Source: an uncultured Prevotellaceae bacterium
GTDB taxonomy: Bacteria; Bacteroidota; Bacteroidia; Bacteroidales; Bacteroidaceae
Assembly: GCA_900315565.1 (NCBI GenBank)
Contig: OMZS01000004.1
Location: 1 to 64,000 of the forward strand
Length of the DNA stretch: 64,000 nucleotides
Direction of reading: 5' to 3'
Part shown: in pieces, positions 50,817 to 58,920 of the stretch
How the letters are laid out: every line of letters begins with the position of its first letter
Position numbering within the stretch: the stretch's first letter is position 1
Made by a program: the position numbers and the translations under genes
Notes under the pieces: model-generated
What the model was told of the DNA's origin: nothing
Database searches by the model: none
What the model saw: the letters and a program-made list of their open reading frames with translations, nothing else

Positions 50817-51970
50817 TTCATAAAATCTTCTAAATCCTCTTGAGTAAAGCCAAGCTCTTTCCCAATTTTTTTGATATACAATTTCTCTCCAAGGGTATAA
50901 CGCCTGTCTAATTTTAGAAGTTCTATGGATTCTTTGAGTAAACGAATACTTTCCTTGTTGTCTTCCTTAAATACACCAAGTTCAAATTTAGGTACCTTCC
51001 CTTCTTTGAGGTAATTCACCAATTCGAATTTTTCGTCATCTGCCAATTCTGATTCTTCAATTTTCGCATTGATATACTCACGCTCCTTCTGCGTGATGGA
51101 ATTGTCGATGTGCGCAATTTCTATCAACACAATAATTCGAAGTTTTTCATTATTCATAGGCATTTCTGTCTCATCTGTTTCTTCATAGGCTGTAAATTCT
51201 GTTGTGTCATCGTATTTGAAATTTTCTGTTCCATCCATACCCATATTGCGATAAAAGAATTCCATTTCTCCTTGCATTTGCTTTTGCAAACGCTTTGCTC
51301 CTGGCCGGAATGTTGCAAATGTCAATGTACCAGAAACAATACCACCCAAGATAGGTATTGCTTTTCCTACACCTTTTGCAAAAGTAGATTTTGTCATGTT
51401 ATAGCCTAACATTGTGGCAATCTTCTTGACGATTGGATAAACGACTCCTTTAGTAAGAGCCTGCTGTGGCAACCGTTTGACTGCGGTTTCGGCCATCTTT
51501 TTTGAAATTGTACTTATGGCATTATTGGCCGCAGCTGCACCCATCATTACACCTGCGAACAAAGTCAGTAAGTTTATTGTATCATCTGTTGCATTTCCGT
51601 TTTCATCTAAAAGATCAGGATAGCCATACAGATATGCTAATTTCTGTGATAGTTTAAATACATGATAATAATATTGAGCAATGTCCGCAGGAACAGTAGC
51701 AGCTATAGCGAATCCGCCAGGAACACCTGTCAAGCTACTTATAGCTGTTACTTGCTTAACATGACTGCCAATTATCGAATTGGCTATTCTATCAATATCT
51801 TGTCTTGATAACACCTTGAGCGGACTTACGGTCAGTGCTACTTCTACTTGACTTTCTGTGCAGTATTGACCTAATTTGCTCTTTAAAAAGTCTTCTCTAT
51901 TAACTTTTACTCCCGGCATGTCTAATGCCGTTGATAATACTTTGTTCCAAATTTGAATTTCGTTTGCCAT
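50813..51970 (-). CDS. EcsC-family membrane-associated protein with TerB-like C-terminus
   Basis: 385 residues. The N-terminal 250 residues resemble EcsC proteins: VKQVTAISSLTGVPGGFAIA, ATVPADIAQYYYHVFKLSQK with hydrophobic helices and GKAIPILGGIVSGTLTFATF. The C-terminal 110 residues look like a TerB-type helical domain (IVLIEIAHIDNSITQKEREY, ESELADDEKFELVNYL, LGEKLYIKKIGKELGFTQED). TerB domains occur in the Ter stress and phage-response systems. Codon use is AT-richer than in neighbouring core genes. Confidence 0.7.
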   Translation of the reverse strand: MANEIQIWNKVLSTALDMPGVKVNREDFLKSKLGQYCTESQVEVALTVSPLKVLSRQDIDRIANSIIGSHVKQVTAISSLTGVPGGFAIAATVPADIAQYYYHVFKLSQKLAYLYGYPDLLDENGNATDDTINLLTLFAGVMMGAAAANNAISTISKKMAETAVKRLPQQALTKGVVYPIVKKIATMLGYNMTKSTFAKGVGKAIPILGGIVSGTLTFATFRPGAKRLQKQMQGEMEFFYRNMGMDGTENFKYDDTTEFTAYEETDETEMPMNNEKLRIIVLIEIAHIDNSITQKEREYINAKIEESELADDEKFELVNYLKEGKVPKFELGVFKEDNKESIRLLKESIELLKLDRRYTLGEKLYIKKIGKELGFTQEDLEDFMK

Positions 51971-52003
51971 AGAATATGAACTAAGATTAGTAAGACTGTT
52001 GAT

Positions 52004-52346
52004 TTATCTCTTCACCCAACTTCTTCCTTCATTCCTCGAATAGTACAAACCTTTACTGGGCCAGCAGTTCGTTGCAGTTTTCTTGGAGATTTAGGAAGTC
52101 GCCGTAGGATGATGTGTTAGTGCATCGGGGCGAGAAAGAACGCCCGTCGTTTTGAGAGGCATACAGCCCTTTGCTGGTGCAGGCGAGGATTTCGTGGCCA
52201 AAAGGCAAAAGGTCGATGAAAGATCCGTATGACGTGCTGTTGCAGCGCGTCACCCATGAGCGGCCACCATTCTGCGAATACTCAATGGTGTTCTTGGCCG
52301 TGTTGATTCTTATATGTTCTTTTCCGAGGTTGATCAGTTGTGGCAT
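52004..52346 (-). pseudogene. Frameshifted Asp-box (BNR) repeat protein
   Basis: An open frame from ATG 52346 stops at 52053 after 97 residues. It has two Asp-box-like units (YSQNGGRSWVTRC, YASQNDGRSFSPRC) joined by a similar linker (HEILACTSKGLY). Just before the stop, the same linker and a third unit continue in another frame (SKGLYYSRNEGRSWVKR, then TAA at 52004-52006). Removing one C from the CCC near 52060 would restore the join. Asp-box repeats are propeller blades of sialidases and related proteins, but three blades are too few for a full propeller. It lies 22 bp after the zinc-ribbon gene. Confidence 0.7.
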
Positions 52347-52368
52347 TAGATTGAATAATTATAGAAAT

Positions 52369-52536
52369 CTATATTATCTTATCTATGATGTTTGCTTTCC
52401 TGGTTTCTCTGCTTCCGCACTTAGGGCAGCAAGGAAGATTGGGTCCCGCAATGATTCCGCCCTCGGTGTCGAATGCTTCGAACTGGTGGCCACACTGCTT
52501 GCATTTGAATGTTGCTTTTCCTTTAAAGTGTAACAT
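52369..52536 (-). CDS. Zinc-ribbon microprotein (55 residues)
   Basis: ATG 52536 to TAG 52371. Two CxxC knuckles (Cys12-Lys-Gln-Cys15 and Cys37-Pro-Lys-Cys40, with an extra Cys36) are separated by about 21 residues (FEAFDTEGGIIAGPNLP), the geometry of a one-zinc ribbon. The C-terminus is basic. It heads the operon Asp-box protein, EcsC/TerB, UDG-like, and lies about 35 bp after the candidate structured RNA. Function unknown; single zinc ribbons often bind nucleic acid or a protein partner. Confidence 0.72.
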   Translation of the reverse strand: MLHFKGKATFKCKQCGHQFEAFDTEGGIIAGPNLPCCPKCGSRETRKANIIDKII

Positions 52537-52570
52537 ACTGCTTCATGGTTTTAGTTATTTTATACACTGA

Positions 52571-52795
52571 GGCGCAGACTTCGAGCCGATATTCTGCAAC
52601 GGAGGTCCTGAGAAAACCTTGAAGGTGGAATATGACAGAAGTCCACGCCCATGAGCGTGGAAACAACTGTACAACATCCCCAACCTTCAGTCTGTCCTTT
52701 TGTGATGGACAGGGAATTTCTCAGGTTCCCGTTGGTGAGAATGAAGCACGGTGCTTCGCTTTCAGTATGTCGGAAATCAGTGAATGCTGATTTCA
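52571..52795 (-). ncRNA. Candidate structured RNA or long 5' leader
   Basis: Transcribed leftward from a TATCTTTG box at 52800-52807. Helices seen: GAAATCAG/CTGATTTC (52773-52794), GAAGCA/TGCTTC (52743-52757), a 9-bp closing helix CCTGAGAAA/TTTCTCAGG (52717-52725 with 52607-52615), and inside it CTGTCC/GGACAG (52692-52712) and GAAGGT/ACCTTC (52621-52626 with 52683-52688) that encloses ACAG/CTGT and CCACGC/GCGTGG (52643-52660). This nested junction is GC-richer than its surroundings and has no convincing ORF. It could be a riboswitch-like leader of the zinc-ribbon operon or an independent RNA. I do not match it to a named family. The remaining 52808-52950 stretch holds nothing I can identify. 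Confidence 0.5.
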
Positions 52796-52799
52796 ATCG

Positions 52800-52807
52800 C
52801 AAAGATA
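52800..52807 (-). promoter_or_regulatory. -7 box of the structured RNA / zinc-ribbon operon
   Basis: TATCTTTG on the minus strand; transcription would start near 52793, at the base of the first hairpin. The -33 element is weak. Confidence 0.6.
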
Positions 52808-52950
52808 GCAATTCTTTTTGAAACCGCCATACTTTTTGCAAAGTTTTTTCCCGTCAATATTCCACCTAAACTTTTTTTGATTATCAACAAAGACTGCCCG
52901 CGAAGCCTCACAGGATTCCTTGTCTTGGTTCCTCTAATGAGCTGATTGTT

Positions 52951-53502
52951 TTAGAAGTCATCACTTCCGTTACTATCATCGCTATTATCGGAATCATCGC
53001 CATACGTACCAGGATCATCAATTGAAAAGCCTCCAGATTCGGGGAAGTAGTTTGCACTTACAATCTGAGCGGACCTTACATACTTTATTTCATGATCCAG
53101 ATAAACTTCAAACCAAGTTGTTTGCCCATGAACAAATAGATCGCCTTCCATGTTTAAAGTCTCAAAACTTTGGGTTCCATCTGTATAAAAAACAACAGCT
53201 GTAAGAGTAAGTGTGGCATTTCGTCCATTGTTCTGAACCTTGGCTTTGTAATGGGTAAAAGCACCATTGGGCTCTAACACCTGATCAACGATGCTTATCC
53301 CATACTTGTTTTTCAATGTGCTCGCGAGTGTACTATCAGGCTCTTGAACGACATTAATGCTGGTGCCACTTAGCCCTAATTCTATTTCATCCGTTTCGTC
53401 ATCGTCGATTGTAGAAAGAATCTTTTCTTTAACAAAAATCACTCCTGCTGCAAGGATCGCTCCAAGAATCCAATACGTTAATGTTTCTTTTATTTTACTC
53501 AT
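52951..53502 (-). CDS. Membrane-anchored protein with Asp/Ser/Asn-rich tail
   Basis: 183 residues. A membrane helix at about 8-25 (TYWILGAILAAGVIFVKEKI) is followed by a beta-sandwich-like domain (YKAKVQNNGRNATLTLTAVV, GDLFVHGQTTWFEVYLDHEI) and a disordered acidic tail (GDDSDNSDDSNGSDDF). The middle resembles FxLYD-like extracytoplasmic domains; this is only a resemblance. It lies 69 bp after the MORN-like gene on the same strand. Confidence 0.5.
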   Translation of the reverse strand: MSKIKETLTYWILGAILAAGVIFVKEKILSTIDDDETDEIELGLSGTSINVVQEPDSTLASTLKNKYGISIVDQVLEPNGAFTHYKAKVQNNGRNATLTLTAVVFYTDGTQSFETLNMEGDLFVHGQTTWFEVYLDHEIKYVRSAQIVSANYFPESGGFSIDDPGTYGDDSDNSDDSNGSDDF

Positions 53503-53571
53503 AGGTGCATGTTTTATGGTTATTATTCTGGCGGTAAAGGGACAGATGCCTGCCCCCTTCCCACTTTTGAA

Positions 53572-54393
53572 CTATTTTAGTCCTCTGAAGCCAAGGAAAC
53601 CGAATTTGCTTCCCGTAACAACATGAGGATGAAATCCCACATCCTTTCCTTTGAGACCGCTGCGGATGGGCATTTCCTTGAAATCGTATGGCTGAGCTAA
53701 CAAATTGTCTATCCCCTCCAACAATGGGTCCACCACCTCTAATATTTCTGCATTACCTTCATATCGAACACCCTCCCGATCGCCCGTCGTGATGTTTTCA
53801 TGATAACTCATCTTTAATGTTCCGTGCTCGTAACGCACACAATCAACCATCTGCCACTTATTATCGTCAACTTTACATTTCCACAAGCCGTTGGACAGAT
53901 TGTTTTCGTCAAACTCATAGGTAACTATTTTATCTCTGAGTTTCACATTGCTACCTTTGCCTGTAAGATAGCCCTCATGAAACTGCATGGTGATATTTAT
54001 GTTTTCCTTCACCTTGCCATATTCTATTACCTTCTTAACAAATGTCATAGGACCGTGAAGTACACCGTCTTTGTAGTTCATTTTGACGTTTATCGTTACC
54101 GGCTCACTGCTTTTTTGATTGAAGGTGATTGTCCACAGACCATCAAGTTTGTCATCCTTATACTGTCCGGTTTCCGTGTAGGTAGCCGAAATACCATCTC
54201 GCTTGTAGTTTTTGTTATAGGTATATTTACCGTCAAACATACGCCGGCCGTCTGCATCCTCATAATAAGAATAAGTGGCAGTGCCCCCGTTTTCCCTACC
54301 AAACTGACCTGTGTAGGTCTTGTGTTCCTGGGCATTTAGCCCTGCTGCCATTGCCATCAGCATTATGACAGTCAACATGTGTCTTGCTTTCAT
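53572..54393 (-). CDS. Exported MORN/YwqK-like repeat protein
   Basis: 273 residues. Signal peptide LTVIMLMAMAAGLNA. Repeats with YKDDKLDGLWTITF, MNYKDGVLHGPMTFV and FHEGYLTGKG fit MORN-like (Tyr-x-(D/N)-G-x-xxG) or YwqK-type beta-hairpin repeats. Ends GSKFGFLGFRGLK. Its role is unknown; such proteins may bind membranes or polysaccharide. A TATCTTTG promoter lies about 55 bp upstream. Confidence 0.65.
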   Translation of the reverse strand: MKARHMLTVIMLMAMAAGLNAQEHKTYTGQFGRENGGTATYSYYEDADGRRMFDGKYTYNKNYKRDGISATYTETGQYKDDKLDGLWTITFNQKSSEPVTINVKMNYKDGVLHGPMTFVKKVIEYGKVKENINITMQFHEGYLTGKGSNVKLRDKIVTYEFDENNLSNGLWKCKVDDNKWQMVDCVRYEHGTLKMSYHENITTGDREGVRYEGNAEILEVVDPLLEGIDNLLAQPYDFKEMPIRSGLKGKDVGFHPHVVTGSKFGFLGFRGLK

Positions 54394-54445
54394 AGTTAAT
54401 GTTTTTTTGTGAATAGTATTTGTATTATTTCTGTTATTTCCGCGG

Positions 54446-54453
54446 CAAAGATA
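54446..54453 (-). promoter_or_regulatory. -7 box of the MORN-like gene
   Basis: TATCTTTG on the minus strand, about 55 bp before ATG 54393. The -33 is unclear. Confidence 0.6.
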
Positions 54454-54518
54454 GAGATAATAAATGGAATACGACGTGGTGAAATTGGTTCATATTTGGT
54501 TCAAATTGCGTTGGAGGG

Positions 54519-54548
54519 TTTGTATTTCAGAAGAAAGTGTTACCTTTG
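54519..54548 (+). promoter_or_regulatory. Promoter immediately adjacent to the 54553 start codon
   Basis: TTTG (54519-54522), 18 bp, TACCTTTG (54541-54548). The ATG at 54553 is only 4 bp after the -7 box, about where transcription would start. Confidence 0.65.
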
Positions 54549-54552
54549 TGGC

Positions 54553-55095
54553 ATGGAACAGAATGAGATGTTAGAAATACTGCTGGAAAAGGTAGAGCAC
54601 AAGGAGGGCAGGAAGATGCGTACCCCCAAAGACTTCGAGGTGCTGTTGAGAGATTTGGGCAAAGCGCAAATCAGCCTGGCCACCTTGAAGCGGCTGTGGA
54701 ATTATGTTCCTAATAAACATAAGCCGCGCGAGGATACGCTTGACATCCTCGCGGGTTTTGTTGGCTACGACAGTTGGGCATCGTTCCAGCAGCTGATGCA
54801 GATGAACGACGACTCGGGTTTTCTCACGAGTACATTGCTGGCCGATGACATCGGTGTCGGGGTTGAGATACTGCTGAAGTGGGAACCCTCGCGCGTTTGC
54901 CGCATCCGCAAACTGGACAATGGCCGGTTTGTGGTGGTAGAGGCTTGCCGTTGCAAGCTTCAGAAAGATGACGAGTTCTCGGCGGCCTGGTTCTCCGTTG
55001 GGCAGCCGATGTGTGCCACGAATGTGGTGCGTGGCGGCAAGCCTTTAAAAAAAGACTATCGTTCAAACGGCCTAACACAAGTCAGCATTATTTAG
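54553..55095 (+). CDS. Bacteroidetes-type putative DNA-binding regulator, possibly leaderless
   Basis: 180 residues from MEQNEMLEILL; Met6 (54568) is an alternative start. The N-terminal 75 residues (RKMRTPKDFEVLLRDLGKAQ, ISLATLKRLWNYV, REDTLDILAGFVGYDSWASF) match a helical family widespread in Bacteroidetes that looks like a DNA-binding domain. The C-terminal half (VGVEILLKWEPSRVCRIRKL, FVVVEACRC) is a small beta-rich domain. The start codon lies where transcription should begin, so the mRNA may be leaderless. Confidence 0.7.
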   Translation: MEQNEMLEILLEKVEHKEGRKMRTPKDFEVLLRDLGKAQISLATLKRLWNYVPNKHKPREDTLDILAGFVGYDSWASFQQLMQMNDDSGFLTSTLLADDIGVGVEILLKWEPSRVCRIRKLDNGRFVVVEACRCKLQKDDEFSAAWFSVGQPMCATNVVRGGKPLKKDYRSNGLTQVSII

Positions 55096-55116
55096 TAGTT
55101 ATAGGGGGAAGAGGAA

Positions 55117-55171
55117 GCGAGAGAAATACTATTGGGGCAATTGCTTATCGCTCCTATAATATTTCTCTCGC
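55117..55171. terminator. Convergent terminator overlapping the exonuclease 3' end
   Basis: A perfect 12-bp stem (55117-55128 with 55160-55171) whose right arm lies inside the last codons of the exonuclease gene. It separates the + regulator from the - exonuclease. Confidence 0.7.
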
Positions 55172-55645
55172 TATCCATGCACAGGCTTCGGCGTCGGCCA
55201 ATGCGTGGTGGTGGTTTTTCAGATGAAAGCCACATGCCTCGGCCACGGTGTCTAAACGGTGGTCGGCCAGCCACTTCATCTCGCGCCGTGCCGCCACGCA
55301 GGTGCAATAGAACTCGTAGTCGGGATAGTCCATCTGGTAGCAGCGCATCACGGCCCGCAGGCAACTCTCGTCGAACGCTTTGTTGTGGGCCACCAGCGGC
55401 AGCCCTTCGATGAGCGGTTCCACTTTGCTCCAGACATAGGGAAACACCTGAGCATTGTCGGTATCGGCGCGCGTCAGTCCATGCACACGTGTGTTCCAGT
55501 AGAGATAGTAGTTGGGCTCAGGCTGAATGAGCGAGTAAAAACGTTCTACAATTTCGCCGCCTCTGACCACCACAACGCCCACCGAACAGACACTTGTCCG
55601 CTCGTTGTTGGCTGTCTCGAAATCGATGGCTGCAAAGTTGTCCAT
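55154..55645 (-). CDS. DnaQ-like 3'-5' exonuclease
   Basis: 163 residues from MDNFAAIDFETAN. DEDDh family: FAAIDFETA (Asp and Glu of Exo I), LVAHNKAFDESCLR (Asp of Exo II) and HHALADAEACA (His and Asp of Exo III). Small stand-alone members act in RNA or DNA trimming; substrate unknown. It starts 14 bp after the GH89 gene and probably shares its transcript. Confidence 0.88.
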   Translation of the reverse strand: MDNFAAIDFETANNERTSVCSVGVVVVRGGEIVERFYSLIQPEPNYYLYWNTRVHGLTRADTDNAQVFPYVWSKVEPLIEGLPLVAHNKAFDESCLRAVMRCYQMDYPDYEFYCTCVAARREMKWLADHRLDTVAEACGFHLKNHHHALADAEACAWIAREIL

Positions 55646-55659
55646 CTGCCGATTCTTCT

Positions 55660-57957
55660 TTACTTCAGGTATTTCTCGCACACTTCTTTCGCCACATCGA
55701 TGGGGGTGCCTTCGGGTGTGGAAGAGTAAGCATTGTGCTGCAGCGTCCAGGGCTCTTCCATGGCATAGTAGTCGAGTTGCACTTCTTGGGGCAGGGCCAT
55801 GGCGAAGAGCTCTGCGGCTGTCTTGTTGCTGTTAGGGCCGGCACCAAGCATGTCGGGCTGCGGCTTGGTGTTGGTTTCCATCTGTGCGGCCAGTGCATCG
55901 AAGTAGGCTTTCCAGCGAATGTAGTAGAAATCTTTCAGAAGGCCTTGCCACTCTTTGTGGGCATAGTCGCGCAGTCCACCCTGGTCAGCACAAGTGCGGT
56001 TGCCCCAGGTGGTGATTTGCACGCGCGCGTTCCACTCGTACTGGTCGCTCTCAGCCTGTGTGGTGCCACAGTTGCGGGCTGCCTCAGTCCAATGGCCGAG
56101 CCGGAATTCTGTGCGGGTGGCCAGCAGGCGGTCCTGCATGAGCAGCATGTCGAGAAAACGACGGGCCTCAACATCAAACTGATGACGCGAGAAAGCTTTG
56201 TAGGCGGCAATAACACGATGATACTGCACGCGCGCCTGGTCGGCCAGCGCCTGACGGGTGATATCCACGAGGTCGTACTCAAAATTGTTGTTGCCGCGCA
56301 TTTGTTCGGCCACGCTGTTCATCAGCACGGCAGCGCGGCGCGTGTCGTCGGGGTCGTAATAGTTGCGCATCTTCGACCAACTACTGGCCTGGAAGTTGTT
56401 GAGCGAGGGCCGCCCACAGAAAATGCTCTCGTGAGGCCCCTGCTGGTTGTTGCCCACAGGACAGTTATAGATGGTGGTGGAGAGGATTTGCCAGGCTTCA
56501 GCAATCTGAGGAGAAGTGTAGCCGTAGCGGGCGCGGAGGTAACCCTTGAGCCACTGCTCTCTGAAGGTTGCGCTGGTAGTACAGCTTACCTGACTGGAAC
56601 GCCAGGGAAGCTCGCTCATGAGTTCAAACATAACAGGGTTGTTTTCAGAACCTTCCATGGTGAAGCCTATACCGGATAACTTTGAGCTTTGAACTTTGAA
56701 CTCTGAGCTTTGCGCTTGCTGAAAATTGCTGATGAGCTGGTCCATGCGGCCATGAAGACCCACGTTGGCGCCGAAGTTCTCGAGCATGCAGAACAGCCAC
56801 TTATGCTGTTTGTATCCCTCTTTGCGCTGCCAGATGCTGGGCGCGCCAAACATGGGGCGGCATTCGCTAAAGAGATCGAGCACCAGCAGGTCGTCGGGGC
56901 TCATGGGGTCAACCATTTGCGGGCGAGGATTTTCGGTCCATCCCTGAATCACCCACACGGCACGCGGATTGACCGCTTTCATGGCACTCATCATAGCGCG
57001 ACCCGCAGCGGCATAGTCGATGTTCGCGTCGTCGGCCGACTCGTGGAAGGGGTCCATGGAGTAATAATCGCTTTTGCCGAAGAGCCGTGTGAGCTCCTTA
57101 TAATATAAGGTGGCAATCTCGTTGAAACGCGCATCGGTAGGCAATAGGTTAGCAGGCCGCTGATAGCCGTTCCACAGACCGCCGTCGGTGACGTTGAGCC
57201 CAAGGCACTCCTTGGCGTCGTGGGGCATCATACCACAGTAGCCGGGCAGCACGGGGTGCATGCCATATTCGTGCATGCGCTTGAGGATTTGCCGCTGCAA
57301 GCGTTCTTGCCGCGCGTACCACGAGCGGGGCAACGGTCCGCCCCATCCTTCGAGATTATTCATTTCCCACCATGCCAAGAATGCCGGACCGGCAATAAAC
57401 TTCCCTATTTCTTCTTCCGTGTAGCCAAGTTTCAGCAGCATGTTGCGCCACACGCACTCCTCACCGACAATGGCCAGCGGCAGATTCACTCCGTGGAGTG
57501 CCATCCAGTCAATCTCCTGTTCCCAGCGTGCCCAGTTCCAAAAAGCCATGGAGTAGCTGAACGTGCAATAGTTGAAGTCATAGCGCAGGGTGAGCGTGGT
57601 TTCATGACATTCGGGCTTCTCCACGCGCGGCAGCACGGCGGGCAGTTTGGCTTGCATCTGATTCCAAGAAAGGTGGATGCCGCAGTAATATTTCAGATAC
57701 CAGTTGACACCCACGGCGGCGTTGACCCAAGTGTTGGCTCTGACGCGCACCTTGTCGCCCGCCTGCGACAGCTCAAAAAAGTCGGGAGCATTTTCGTTCT
57801 TCGAGTCCGGCGCTTGGAGTTTGGAGCCTTGGCTGACAATTTCGATACTGAACTTTCGCGACGCACCACGGTCGATGCGCTCCAACAAACCACTGATGGG
57901 GTTGGCCTGAACAGCCACAAAGAAAAGAGAAAACAATAGGGCAAGTGTGTATTTCAT
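55660..57957 (-). CDS. Alpha-N-acetylglucosaminidase (GH89, NAGLU family)
   Basis: 765 residues with a signal peptide (LALLFSLFFVAVQA). It hydrolyses terminal alpha-linked GlcNAc, as on mucin or heparan fragments. Family segments include the N-terminal GVNWYLKYYCGIHLSWNQ, NWARWEQEIDWMALHGVNLP, LPGYCGMMPHDAKE, YYSMDPFHESADD and WVIQGWTENPRP. Two heptamer-coded inserts interrupt it: near residues 43-55 (SQGSKLQAPDSKN) and 413-428 (QSSEFKVQSSKLS), both in frame and probably in surface loops. It suggests a host-glycan or dietary-glycan lifestyle. Confidence 0.92.
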   Translation of the reverse strand: MKYTLALLFSLFFVAVQANPISGLLERIDRGASRKFSIEIVSQGSKLQAPDSKNENAPDFFELSQAGDKVRVRANTWVNAAVGVNWYLKYYCGIHLSWNQMQAKLPAVLPRVEKPECHETTLTLRYDFNYCTFSYSMAFWNWARWEQEIDWMALHGVNLPLAIVGEECVWRNMLLKLGYTEEEIGKFIAGPAFLAWWEMNNLEGWGGPLPRSWYARQERLQRQILKRMHEYGMHPVLPGYCGMMPHDAKECLGLNVTDGGLWNGYQRPANLLPTDARFNEIATLYYKELTRLFGKSDYYSMDPFHESADDANIDYAAAGRAMMSAMKAVNPRAVWVIQGWTENPRPQMVDPMSPDDLLVLDLFSECRPMFGAPSIWQRKEGYKQHKWLFCMLENFGANVGLHGRMDQLISNFQQAQSSEFKVQSSKLSGIGFTMEGSENNPVMFELMSELPWRSSQVSCTTSATFREQWLKGYLRARYGYTSPQIAEAWQILSTTIYNCPVGNNQQGPHESIFCGRPSLNNFQASSWSKMRNYYDPDDTRRAAVLMNSVAEQMRGNNNFEYDLVDITRQALADQARVQYHRVIAAYKAFSRHQFDVEARRFLDMLLMQDRLLATRTEFRLGHWTEAARNCGTTQAESDQYEWNARVQITTWGNRTCADQGGLRDYAHKEWQGLLKDFYYIRWKAYFDALAAQMETNTKPQPDMLGAGPNSNKTAAELFAMALPQEVQLDYYAMEEPWTLQHNAYSSTPEGTPIDVAKEVCEKYLK
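56678..56717. repeat. Heptanucleotide array in the GH89 gene (TTTGAAC-type)
   Basis: Five to six 7-bp units (AACTTTG, AGCTTTG, AACTTTG, AACTCTG, AGCTTTG) in register. They code for QSSEFKVQSSKLS, a sequence without counterpart in the enzyme's conserved core. Confidence 0.75.
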
Positions 57958-57984
57958 GTAAAGATTGTGTTAATAAAGTCAGAA

Positions 57985-58920
57985 TTAATAAGCTTTTCGG
58001 TATTTGCTATCCTCCTCGTCGTCGAGCATGCTGAGATAGGAGGCGTAGCGGCTGGGGGCTATGTAGTGGTCCTCAACAGCCTTGAGAACGGCGCAGCCGG
58101 GCTCATGGGTGTGCGTGCAATTAGAGAACCGGCATCCGCGGGAGAATTGGAAAATGTCCTTGAAATAGCCACAAATCTCCTCGGGCTTCATGTCGAAGGT
58201 GCCAAAGCCTTTGATGCCCGGCGTATCGATGGCCCACCCGCCCACAGGCAGGGGCAGCATTTCGCTGAACGTTGTGGTATGAGTGCCTGTGTTGTGAGCC
58301 TGACTGATTTCGGCGGTGCGCAGTTGTACTCCTGGTATGAGCCGGTTGAGCAGCGTGGATTTTCCCACTCCACTGTTGCCGCTGAAAAGTGTTATACGGT
58401 CGCGCAGCAGCTCGTTAAGCTTGCTGACGCCATCGCCCTGCTTAGCCGAAACGGCCACACACTGGTAGCCAATGTTCTCGTAGAGGGTGCACATCATCTG
58501 CTGATAGCGCAGCTCATCGGCACTGAGCAGGTCGGTTTTGTTGAACACCAGCACCACAGGGATGCGGTAGGCCTCGGCGGAGGCCAGAAAGCGGTCGATA
58601 AAGGTGGTGGAGGTTTCGGGATAGTTGATGGTGACGATGAGAAACGCCTGGTCAACGTTGGCGGCCAAAATGTGGCTTTGCTTGGAGAGGTTCGACGCCT
58701 TACGGATGATGTAGTTGCGGCGGTCGCAAATGTCGGTGATGTACGATATCTCGTTCTCGCGGACTTCCACCTCCACCCTGTCGCCTACGGCAACGGGATT
58801 GGTGCTGCGGATTCCCTTAAGCCTGAAGTTTCCCTTGATTTTGCAGTCAATAGTCGTTTGTCCGTCCTCAGCGAGGACGGTGTAGTTACTGCCAGTATTT
58901 TTTATGACAAGTCCTTTCAA
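57985..58920 (-). CDS. rsgA: Small-ribosomal-subunit GTPase RsgA
   Basis: 311 residues. A circularly permuted GTPase that checks late 30S maturation. Order of motifs: OB fold (about 1-70), VFNKTDLL (G4), [13 protein letters not shown] (G1), [11 protein letters not shown] (G3) and a C-terminal zinc knuckle [16 protein letters not shown]. Its N-terminus is next to a large heptamer array, and frr lies beyond it on the same strand. Confidence 0.95.
   Translation of the reverse strand: MKGLVIKNTGSNYTVLAEDGQTTIDCKIKGNFRLKGIRSTNPVAVGDRVEVEVRENEISYITDICDRRNYIIRKASNLSKQSHILAANVDQAFLIVTINYPETSTTFIDRFLASAEAYRIPVVLVFNKTDLLSADELRYQQMMCTLYENIGYQCVAVSAKQGDGVSKLNELLRDRITLFSGNSGVGKSTLLNRLIPGVQLRTAEISQAHNTGTHTTTFSEMLPLPVGGWAIDTPGIKGFGTFDMKPEEICGYFKDIFQFSRGCRFSNCTHTHEPGCAVLKAVEDHYIAPSRYASYLSMLDDEEDSKYRKAY

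Noticed and set aside
52560-52841. A 93-codon minus-strand open frame in the structured-RNA region
   Set aside because: It begins upstream of the predicted transcription start, has no recognisable domain, and its sequence is explained better by base-paired helices.
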